A stretch of 64,000 bases of DNA, taken from assembly GCA_963576565.1 (NCBI GenBank), contig OY755038.1, positions 66,647,908-66,711,907 of the forward strand, in the 5' to 3' direction. Source of the stretch: Aspidapion aeneum (taxonomy: Eukaryota; Arthropoda; Insecta; Coleoptera; Brentidae). Below are positions 54,516 through 64,000 of the stretch, piece after piece (position 1 is the first letter of the stretch; every line of letters starts with the position of its first letter). The notes below the pieces were generated by a model that ran no database searches, was not told the DNA's origin, and saw only the letters and a program-made list of their open reading frames with translations. The translations under genes were made by a program, and so were the position numbers.

Positions 54516-56322
54516 AAAAAATTCAAGTAATCTAAGAAGTTATACAAAAAAACTAAAACTAAAAAAAATTATCAATCCAACAGATTTAGCAAATATGACC
54601 TCCTTCAGGTCCAACTCCTTTGCAGTACTCAGTGTCCCAAGAATTGCGGCAGGTTTACCTTTTTATCTGTTCGGCTGCGGTGGCGTAGCCAGCAGTGTTC
54701 CCTGTGTTCTGTGTTCAGTATGAGGTGACTCGCTCTTGATATAAATCATCAGGGCAGAGGCTTGGAAAAAAAGGCGTATATAAGTAGAAGCATGAAATGT
54801 GGCACACCTATTGAAAACCAATTTTCGTCGATTTGACTTGAACACTACCTTCATTTGTAACCAGGGACATATTTTTAAAAAATGCTAAATTATAGATGTG
54901 ACAACTTTTACAATTAAATTATGATTGTACTTGTTTTTATGTTATTTGATACCGAAGATTAAAAAAGAAACAGAATCAACGGCCTTCAAACATTTTAAAA
55001 AAGCGAGGTCTACTAAAAAATGGCGACCAAAGATTTCCCCTTAAAAAAAATCAGTTTAAAGTTTTATAGCAGCAATATTCTGTATACCTTAAACCATTTG
55101 CTAGAACCCGTCGATATCAGCTACAAAATATTAATCATTTTTGCAGCTATAAAACCTTTAAAAATAACCCAACAAAAATGCCATATCGCGAAAATGTCAT
55201 TCTGGTCAAAACAACTACTACGTTATTATAAGGATTTTGAGCATATAAAGATCAAGAGAACCAAAATTTAAAGGGCACAGGGCAAATCATTATTAAAAGA
55301 CAAAAGTCGAGACGGTAAAATACCAAACAGAAAAAAGACCAACACAACAAAGTTAAAAAAGACAAAACACACTCAAAACACGTTCTAGAATAGGTTATAA
55401 CTATTGCTGTGGCAAAAAACGAACTGACTTTATTAGGTTAGTTACTTAGTAAAGAAATGGTAAAACTGACCAAATATGACTGGCTGGGCTAGTATAATTA
55501 TTCGATCAGCATACTTAAAATTGAATACTATTTTTTATATTCTAAGAAAATTTCATGCAATTTTTTTAAAACGAGTAACAATTAAAATAATATTTTGAAA
55601 CTTTTTTTCGATATTTTAACGTTTTGATCATTTGTACTTTTGTTATTTTGTAGTTTCAATTTATATTTTTTAAACTTATGGTTTATTTGATGTTTACCAA
55701 TCGATCTTTTATATATTATGATTAAAGGCATAGGACAATTTATTGTTTCTCCAATCAATTCGAATGTAAAAAACTACATATCAGTCTTTAAAATTGTTTT
55801 TTAAACCATAGGGGAATTTATGCATAAATTTCACCTTCAGTAAATGTTCTTGACTTTGTCATCCTGGATTCCAAATTTGGATTCTCTTTTGTATCGTACG
55901 CCCGCCGCGCTACTCTGAGCGGCTGTCTTCCTGCATTTTCCGAAACATTTTCCATCAAGCAAAAGTCTACGGGTTTAAATAAAGCACATGCATCTCCTAG
56001 TTACGTAAGTATTTTAATATGTCCTTTAAGACGCTAATGACCCAGTTATAAATATCAATACCAAAATTAAAATATACATTACAAGTAATGCGGTGAAGTG
56101 CGTTACAACCAAAGTCAACAAAAAATACAAGCATCCAAATTGTAATTTCTACGAAAAAAAAAGTTGTAAAATGTTGCCAGTTTGCCGAATCGGCCACTAT
56201 CCTGAAGGGCATTTTTTTAAAGTTATATTTTTATAAAATAATGTTATTTTTCACTACAAATTCGAACAAACTTCAAAGGAGGGGTTGGCAGCGTGCACGT
56301 TTTTCCAAATGCAAAATTAGAG
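54516..56322. other. No gene seen
   Basis: AT-rich; no motif or RNA gene could be supported. Confidence 0.4.
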
Positions 56323-57031
56323 TTTTGTAATTCGTGCAAAAAATCTTTGTTAATCTAGATTATTGGCAGAGCGATTTCGACCACTTTGTGGCCATCATCA
56401 GTGCCTCTGAAATAAAGGGAGCATGTTTTTGATCTTTGTCTGGTTCCTTATGTCATAAAATTGATTAAAATTGTCATACACATAAAAAACACGTTAAAAT
56501 ACCATACAGGAAATTCAAATTTCCTAAAACTCTAAGGTGGGTATATCTCTGGGTTTCAATTTCAGTCGTGTTTTGAAAAAGTTAGTAAATAGTTTATAAA
56601 AATTTCTTAAAGTCTTGGTTAGGAACTTGTTGAGTTATAATAAGTTCCTAAACTAGATTTTAAGAAATTTTTGTAAACTATTTACTAACTTTTTAAAAAC
56701 ACGACTGATATTGAAACCCATTATAACTCAATAAGTTCCTAACCACGATTTTAAGAAATTTTTATAAACTATTTACTAACTTTTTCAAAACACGACTAAA
56801 ATTGAAACCCAGAGTACCTTATAGTTTTAGGAAATTTTAATTTGTTGTATTGTATTTTAAGGCGTTTTGTGTTTGTATGACAATTTTAATTCATTTTATG
56901 ACTTAAAGAATCAGACAAAGATTAAAAACATGCTCTTTTTATTTCAAAGGCACTGATGATGGCCACAAAGTGGTCGAAAGCGCTCTGCCAATGATCTAGA
57001 TTAACAAAGATTTTCTGCACGAAATACAAAA
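56323..57031. mobile_element. Foldback element with long arms and hammerhead-like motifs
   Basis: Left arm (56323 to about 56640) and right arm (about 56715 to 57031) are inverted copies at ~90% or more. Arms start with a TTTGTAATTCGTGCA-type end and contain CTGATGATGGCCAC...GTGGTCGAAA (56364-56405 inverted; 56953-56979), ATTTCCTAAAACT and AGTTAGTAAATAGTTTA. The middle holds a third partial copy of the inner ~90-bp unit. No coding sequence. Confidence 0.75.
56949..56990 (+). other. Hammerhead-ribozyme-like motif
   Basis: CTGATGA (56953-56959), a 6-bp stem GGCCAC-AAA-GTGGTC (56961-56975), GAAA (56976-56979), then AGCGCT (self-complementary) and C, flanked by GGCA / TGCC. This order equals a type I hammerhead with a tiny stem III. 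One extra T (56960) between CTGATGA and stem II departs from the consensus. The left arm carries the same motif inverted, with the self-complementary stretch mutated (ATCGCT). Confidence 0.35.
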
Positions 57032-57571
57032 TTCGAAGAAACTTACTTTAAAAGTTATTTTTAATAGGATATTTTTAATTTATAAGGTCCTAAATTGCGC
57101 CTGATTCCCTAGCGACAGTACTTATAGATGTACTAAATTGCAGGGATAAAACCTAAAATTTTTGTAATAAAAAAATTACAAAATTGCAATTTTTACATAA
57201 ATCTTGTTTTTCTAGGTCTGGTGTCATTTATATTTAGTTCTTCTGTCGCCATTTATAAAAATAGCTTTTACAAGGTCCTTGGTAACCAAATTAAATTAGG
57301 ACCCCGAGCAAATTTAAGTGAAATAATTTTATTTATTTAGTTTTTTTAAATATATTAATTAACCATTGTTTTTAACGTTTACTTACTATGATCTTTGAAT
57401 TCTCTATTTATTTATATTATTTGTTTAATGTTTTTTATTTTAAGTCTCGAAAAAGCGAACATTTAAAGGATTTTTATGAGTGAGATGAAAGAACAACACA
57501 AAATATGGTCTTTGTCCTACCTACATCTTCTAACTTTAAAAATTTATAATTAGTAATTTACAAAGAAAAAC

Positions 57572-57959
57572 GCAGTAGCCTTGGTGGCTCGGTGCGTTCG
57601 CGCATTGAACACGAGTGAGTTAAAAGAATCTCGCTTGCTACAGTGGCGGGTTCGATCCCCGTCGGTTGCCGAGATCGGGTGCGGCAGACATTTATAGGAT
57701 TCCTGGGGAGTGTAAAATGTAATATTGTCCTACCCCTTCATTGACACCGGTAAGCAGGCCGGATGAGGTCAGATATCTCGTGAAGGCGGACTTTGTTACA
57801 CATTCCTTCAGTAGGTAGGCCATTCTAAGGGACAAAAGAACCGGATAAAAAAAATACCCGGTCTGGGGTTCCAAAGGTGGCCGATGACCCGTGCAGACTT
57901 TCCGAAATGGCGGCCTTAGTATTGTCGAAAGAGTCACGGTTATCAAATGAGGAAAAAAA
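57572..57959 (+). mobile_element. tRNA-derived SINE with 10-bp target duplication
   Basis: 388 bp. A box TGGCTCGGTGCG and B box GGGTTCGATCCCC in the head, a GC-richer body, and an A-rich tail. Flanked by AAAGAAAAAC at 57562-57571 and 57960-57969. The A-to-B spacing is longer than in a real tRNA. Needs LINE machinery in trans. Confidence 0.75.
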
Positions 57960-57969
57960 AAAGAAAAAC

Positions 57970-58454
57970 ACTTTTGGCTCAATGGCTGTATGTTTAAATC
58001 GCTCCATTATTTTGGGAGCTATCGCCGTTAAAATGCAGACAGACCGACAGAAACGCACAGAGATATAAAGTGGCAATTACACAGTTATATAAATAATCAC
58101 CCAATCACAACGTTACGTCAACTAATAGCAATAGCTTTTCTAGACATTTCTTCGACCTAGAAATAAAAAATTTGTTATGTAACCATTTTACAGTTTGTGA
58201 TTCATATGGAGTATAACAATAATAAATAAATAAATAAAGTTTGAAGTGATGGTTAAACTGTGGGGTTATTGTTGTATCATTTAGCCATAAACCGCATCCA
58301 AATATTCCCTTGGCGCAATAAGAAATGCACACAAAACGTGCTATGAATAAATCATATTCTATGCCTATAAGAGTACACAAATTTCTAAATGCTGGGCAAA
58401 ATATATAGTTAGTGTTTTAAAAGACAAATAATAAAAAAAAATCATTTAAAAGAG
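57970..58454. other. No gene seen
   Basis: AT-rich spacer between SINE and LINE remnant. Confidence 0.4.
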
Positions 58455-59400
58455 ATAGGACTACCTATGCCACAAATCTCTTCCAGAGAAAATCACAGTG
58501 AAGTTATTAATGAAGTTATAGGTCCAAGAATACTAGAAAACAAAGTAATTCATGCTTTGGATATGCTTAAAAGTGGTAAAAGCACTGGGCACGATGAGGT
58601 TTATGCTAAAATTTTAAAGTTAGTGGACACTAAGCTACGCCAAATTCCACACTATGTCACTAAAGACGCTAAAACTGCTTGTGCAGAAATTCTACGATCA
58701 ACGTCAAAATGTGTGTGTTCTTTATCGACTATAAACAAGCTTTTGATAATGGAAATCACGACTTATTGATCCACATATTACAAGAAATAGGTATCGCCGA
58801 TAAAGATCTCAAGAATCTCTAATGGAGCCAAACAGCTTAAGTTCTAATAAACCCAAATGTACTGACTATACCATTTGATGTATTTTTGGCATGTATTTTG
58901 TCTTAATTACTTTTTAATATTTTTATTGAAAAAGTATTCCAGCTTGCACTAAAAAACGAAACAAGAGGGATTAAAGTCAATGGAAAACCCATAAATATGC
59001 TGCTGGTATGCTGACGATACAGTGACTTTAGCAAATTCTTTGAAAGATCTGTAATATCTATTAACTAAAATTATTCAACAAGGGCAACAATATGGTTTGC
59101 TCATCAACATAACAAAAAAAAAGTATTTAGCATAAGTAGACAGACTGCAGAGCCTAACATAGCAATAGATGAGGAACCTATAGAAAAAGTTTCAAAGTTT
59201 AAATATCTTGAATCTGTTGTAGTGGATAAATGGGACTCTGACAAGGAATTAAAATAAGAGTGGGTGTGGCTAGGACAACATTCCAGAAGCTGAAAACAAT
59301 GCTATTGCATAGATATTAGTCTTTGGAACTGCGTCTGAGAGTGATACACGCCTATGTCTGGCTCATGTTATTAAAGTGAAAATGGGGAATTGCATTATAG
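58455..59400 (+). pseudogene. Decayed LINE reverse transcriptase
   Basis: Plus-strand remnant of an endonuclease-reverse-transcriptase LINE. Readable pieces in changing frames: ALDMLKSGKSTGHDEVYAKILK (58550-58615), FIDYKQAFD...NHDLLIHILQEIGIADKDLK (58720-58815; first catalytic Asp), a degraded ADDTVTLANSLKDL (58997-59050), ISRQTAEPNIAIDEEPIEKVSKFKYL (59130-59205), and LELRLRVIHAYVW (59320-59360). At least four shifts or stops interrupt it. The style matches the C-terminal tail seen at 9.5 kb, so both may be parts of one family. Not functional. Confidence 0.75.
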
Positions 59401-62400
59401 TGGAGTGGAATACCTCGTGCAGTTTGACAGTTCTACGTGTTACTTAAATGGCCCTCGAGCGCGAATTATAAATCTACATCAACAAATTTGGTTTAAGCAT
59501 AGTATTTTCAGAAGATTGATAGATTTTTTAATATTCTTCATTTAAACAAAAAAGTTTACACTTGTATGGTGGCGTTGGGCAATTACGAGTTTGTATTTTT
59601 CTCTCGCTTGCATTTTCGTGGCTGTTATCGGTCAAAGTTTTGTCTTAAATTACCTCACTATATTGGTCAGTAAAAATTATTTGATAAATAAATATTGAAC
59701 AAAAATATTTGTGATTAGACCCAACTAAAAATTATCTCTTCTTTTTATTAAAAAACAATAATTGTTATATATTTAATAGGGCACCATTTTTCTTTAAAAT
59801 CTGTGTATATTGGAGGCAGAAAAAAGGAACGGCTAAGTTATTTTTTTATTTTTACTATTATGTCACCTACCTATATTTTTTAAGGTAAATTATAAAAGCC
59901 GGAAATTAATTAAAATTTAAGCATTTGGCCAAAAACTTTTGCTGTTATTATATAAAATTGGAAATCAAACTAAAAACCCTAATTTCTTAGTTTCAAAAAA
60001 GAATTGTTATTTTTTTCATGTTTTAATTTTGTATTTTTACATTATACGTTGTACTGGCAGGGATAGTTATTTGATTTTGAATTAAAAAGCAATAGTCCAA
60101 AAATTTGTTAATACCTAAATTAATAAATAAATTAAAAATACTAGATATAAATAAAAAAAATAGTAATAAAAAATAAAACAAATGTCTGAAATATCAGTTC
60201 CTGTTCATTTAATAAAGATTTATGTTGTGCTGCTAATTTTAATTTTCTAAATAATTTTTCTCATAGGATCCTTTTTTAAAAGGAAACTATGAGATGAGTA
60301 ATAGTAAATAAGTTATATGACCCTATTGGTTACATATTACCATCATATTACAAAGGTGTACGAACTTTATGCTGACAGAGACATTATTCCTTACTACGGA
60401 TTTATTAATAATAGTTTTTACATGCATTTGAATAAGTTAATTAGAATCTAGATTTAAGACCGATTAGATGTTTTAAGTTTTAAATAATAAAGGTTGTTTT
60501 TTAAAAACGGTTTAGGCTAAGCCTGTCTTTTAAGTTATATACCTGTGCTCAATTTCTCTTTCTGTAGATATATTAATAAATTCGTTTCGATTGAATTTGA
60601 TTTAATTTTTAAATTATTATCTGCACTAAAGTCATATTTATTTATTATAACAATTAACACTTGACCACATTCCTCATTAGAAAAAGGTTTAGAATTCCGT
60701 AAGGACGAATTACCCATTACTTTTGAATTTGCGATCAACTATACTTTTTCGAGTGTTTCAGAATATAGGGTAAATTAAAAAAAGCCTAAAACCAGCGCTG
60801 GCACCGAGCAATAAAGAAAATTTAAAAAAATAATAACTCAAAAGATTGTTGAAAAGCTTCACAGATAAAAAATAAATTTTTATTATTTGACATTTTTCTA
60901 TATTTTGCAAATGTTATTAAATTTCCCACAGCAGTGTAAAGGTCATTGCTGCCCCTCCCCTCTCGCATTAACCATATATCTTGATACCGTTCAATAAACC
61001 AGCAACAGAGACATGTTGGTTCAGTCAAAATAACAGAAAATTTTACAGTTGTTATCGTTATTGCTACTAAGAATAACGGTAATATTCAGGGCAAAATGAT
61101 AGATTTTGGAACACTAAAGATAAACAATATAAACAACACACTCCTTCAACTTTTTGATTATTTATATTTGTTTATGTATTTTTATTAGACTTCTAGCTTT
61201 TTACAAACCAAACAACCGAATTTTAGTAAAACATTCGACTGCATTTAAATTAAGAACAATAAAAAACTAACCTTAAAAAATAACGCTAACTCTAAAGGAC
61301 GGCCACCGTAAGTACCGGGCGTCGTTACTGTAAATAACAAGAAAGAGCGAAAAGCTGCTAATACGCATATTTCTATCCGTAATACAGTACGGCGGCATCT
61401 ATGAATAATATAGAAAAGTTTTTTATATAAAACCATCAATTTTCACCTGGTCCTACATATGAGAGGCAGAAATAGTTGTTAATTTAACCTTGGTTAATTG
61501 ATCGACAACTTATCCTAACCCGTTCATAGTGGGACCCCTTGTTATATCAGACGTGGATCTATTACCCCAGTGAAATAAGACTTCCTCTGCGGAATTCTGC
61601 CGATCAAGCTGAATTTTGGCAGAGACCTTCGTTTTGGTGTTCTGCCGAAGTACAAAAAATCTCATATTCCTACCCTTGTGCGTCTTGAGATATCGAAGGT
61701 CAAAAGTCATGAAAATCGTTTTTTCGCCAAAATCTCCCTTCTAGTATTCTCTACAAAGTTGTTTCCTTGCCTTTTTAATCAGTAATATACTCTATTACAC
61801 TGCAGAACTATAGCAATAAAAGCACTTTTCTAATTCTCTTAGAGTGTACAATCTAATTCCTATTATTCAAAGCGTTAAAAATTTGTTTATTTATAAAATA
61901 ATATATAATAAATAATAAAGCAATGTATTATTTTCACACCACTTTTGAAATGAAATGCAAAGGTTCTATATGCATATTATAATGAGCAATTCCACGCCAA
62001 GTCATCCAATATACAAAAAAAGTGTTGCCCTGACATTTAATTTTTTTCTTTAATCATGCTTACTAAATGAAACAGCTTATGCTTAACCACTTTTGCACAA
62101 TTTTAGATTTTTTAATCCAATTAGTCTGTTGTACACGCATTGGAAAATCTAAAAACGGCCAAAATGGGACTTTAAAGAAAAAAATTATGCTCATAGTAAA
62201 CAGCATCTAAAAAAAATTAACCTATAATTTTGAAAACATGCATAAAAGTAGTTTTCAAAAAAATGTGATGTATAGCAAAATCTTTTATACTGGCTTAATT
62301 AGAACAATTTAGAGAATATCCAAAAAACACCGAAATTTTCGAAGTTTTCATATTTTTTTGGGGTATAAATGTAATGTTTTCTTAAATTTTTGATATAGTG

Positions 62401-62694
62401 TTGGAAAGCTATACTCAAGTACCATATCTTCCTTCTATAAAACATATTTAAAAGTAGACGTTACCTTGGAGTTCCACGAAGAAGTTAAGAATGTCTGGGA
62501 AATCCTTCAACTTCAGCATCAAAAATGACCCTGTCTATCGGGGGGCTGGTGGTAATCAAGTAGGGTAAATTTTTTACTGTATCATATACTTTTAAAAACA
62601 AGAATAAAAAATCTGGGGGTGTAATCCTTAAGGTCACTACACATTTTTTTGTAATTTTAATATTTTTAGTGATGTTAAATTGCATCACAAATTA
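59401..62694. other. No gene; two small repeats
   Basis: AT-rich. Contains a hairpin at 60260-60293 (CTCATAG...CTATGAG with CCTTTT/AAAAGG inside) and, at 61484-61521, a copy of a repeat also at 6245-6283 (TAACCTTGGT, AATTGATCG, TATCCTAACC). Confidence 0.45.
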
Positions 62695-62854
62695 CAGGCG
62701 TGGATCTACGGGGGGGGATGCCGCCCCCCCCAAATCTGAAACCTTACTCAGTCTGGACACACATAATACACCTCCTGGTCACTATGTAAAATAGTTTTGT
62801 GAAATATTTATTATGATATTTTCCCCCAAAATAAAGTTTCTAGATCCGCCGCTG
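62695..62854. mobile_element. hAT-type MITE (160 bp)
   Basis: Ends CAGGCGTGGATCTA and inverse TAGATCCGCCGCTG. CAAATTA occurs on both sides (62688-62694, 62855-62861), a 7 of 8 target duplication. Confidence 0.6.
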
Positions 62855-63226
62855 CAAATTAAGGTTTATCAGAAGGTAAGGTTTATTTATATAAGCACTG
62901 TTCAATAAATTATGATCTGTTTAGATCATAAGGTCACTACACAAATTTTTTAAAAGTTTATTTACTTTTTTAGTAGTCACCTACTGTCATATTTAAAAAA
63001 TCGGAAAAGAAGTTGAGTTCTATAATTTCAGAAACCGAACAAATTTTTTTTCTGAGCTTGAAGTAAATTTAGCATCTATAGTTTAATCATCCAGAGGAGT
63101 GAAAGAATGGTGTCCAATTGTTGTTTGTTTGAGATTTTAATGTAAAACAAATCGTTTTACAGTACCTCCAAACGCATCACATGGGCTGTCACCATGCGTT
63201 AGTTTTGTAGTTAGTTTTTTAATGCC

Positions 63227-63401
63227 CAGTGGCGTATGCAGAAATTTTCCAAGGGGGTTGGGAGAGGGGGCTTGAGTAAAAGCAAAGTCCTGGAAAACCA
63301 TTTATTTCTTCTTTTAAAAAAATTCAATCTTTAGGAGTAGTTATTTAATGGCTTTGGAAAGATTAGGCCTCCAACCCTCCTCCCTCCTGCGTACGCCACT
63401 G
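63227..63401. mobile_element. hAT-type MITE (175 bp)
   Basis: Ends CAGTGGCGTATGCAG and inverse CTGCGTACGCCACTG, with inverted GGGGGTTGGGAGAGGGG / CCTCCAACCCTCCTCC inside. Flanking 8-mers TTAATGCC and TTAAACCT agree only in part. Confidence 0.65.
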
Positions 63402-63496
63402 TTAAACCTGGACCATTTCATTCTCCAAATAAACAAAGTAACTAATGTCCGTGTCTCACCAAAATTGTATTCTTAAAACTAAAAAAAAATTTCCGA

Positions 63497-63562
63497 CAGT
63501 GTACGAAGATGGGACTTGAACCCACAAACTAGGATGTCACGCAGAACAGTATGTGGCTATAA
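63497..63562 (-). other. tRNA-like sequence with T run
   Basis: The minus strand shows a weak A box (TAGCCACATACTG), a strong B box (GGGTTCAAGTCCC) and nine T immediately after (63480-63490 region on the plus strand as A). Likely a SINE head or pseudo-tRNA. Confidence 0.4.
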
Positions 63563-64000
63563 ATAAGATCCCCTGACGATGATTTTTATACATATTTTTT
63601 TTCCTTTTGCGACTCAATAAAAAAACTTGATTTTTTACATGCTTTAACCAAATAGCTTAATAGTTGATGTTAAAATGACAGACCCAGATTTTTTATTTTA
63701 CTTTTATTTAGACGATACATTGTCAAGTAAAACAAGGCACAAGCGAAGTTTTAATAGACAGATAGACATGACAATTTTTTTAGTCAAAAGTTGCCAATTC
63801 TGAGGTTTTTGCGGTTTTTCCAATTTTAAAAAATTTAGTTTGCTGAAAGCAATAGACCTAGAAATTTTTCTTTTGCCTTATATGATAGTCAAGCCACTGA
63901 GCTTTAATGTGCGTATAGACTTTTTTTTGATGGACCATATTCCGCACCGGTGTAAATAATTAAAAACCGAGAAAATCATAAAATTTACTATTTTTTAAAA
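63563..64000. other. No gene seen
   Basis: AT-rich sequence to the window end. Confidence 0.4.

Noticed and set aside
61510..61710. 66-codon minus-strand frame
   Set aside because: Lies in a dispersed repeat and shows no domain.

Overview
The window is AT-rich eukaryotic nuclear DNA, most likely from an insect or another arthropod. The evidence is the transposon mix: Ty3/gypsy-like and BEL/Pao LTR retrotransposons, Jockey-type non-LTR elements, mariner, piggyBac-like and hAT-type DNA elements, DINE-1/Helentron-like repeats and tRNA-derived SINEs. No conserved host housekeeping gene could be recognised. The only gene that looks structured and is not an obvious retroelement is a spliced tyrosine recombinase (Crypton-like) at 45.4-47.3 kb, and it carries a one-base frameshift.

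Layout. 1-3083: 5' part (minus strand) of a Ty3/gypsy-like element with protease, broken gag, a leader built of ~115-bp tandem repeats that each hold a heat-shock-element motif, and the 5' LTR. 3084-7501: two diverged copies of a ~0.7-kb segment, each carrying a degenerate 10-bp minisatellite, plus a third array. Between them lies an inverted-repeat element with tRNA-like sequences in its arms (5607-6704). 7.9-8.4 kb: broken mariner transposase. 9.5-9.9 kb: 3' end of a LINE. 15.1-16.1 kb: piggyBac-like element. 17.1-21.1 kb: Jockey-like LINE with several frameshifts. 23.9-27.2 kb: satellite-like repeats, foldbacks and MITEs. 28.4-35.7 kb: a BEL/Pao retrotransposon inserted in one arm of a foldback element. 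36.9-37.4 and 48.4-50.9 kb: two opposite-facing copies of one DINE-1-like family, the second inflated by a ~1.5-kb octamer array and hit by a hAT-type MITE. 39.0-45.4 kb: an LTR element with identical LTRs that keeps only gag-protease. 45.4-47.3 kb: tyrosine recombinase. 51-64 kb: foldbacks (one with hammerhead-like motifs), a SINE with a clean 10-bp target duplication, a decayed LINE reverse transcriptase, and hAT-type MITEs.

There is no operon-like cooperation here; the interest lies in how elements nest and regulate themselves. The strongest leads are the heat-shock-motif array in the first retrotransposon, the young gag-protease-only LTR element, the intron-bearing tyrosine recombinase, and the foldback elements carrying tRNA-like or hammerhead-like motifs. 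All calls come from reading the sequence; no database search was run.
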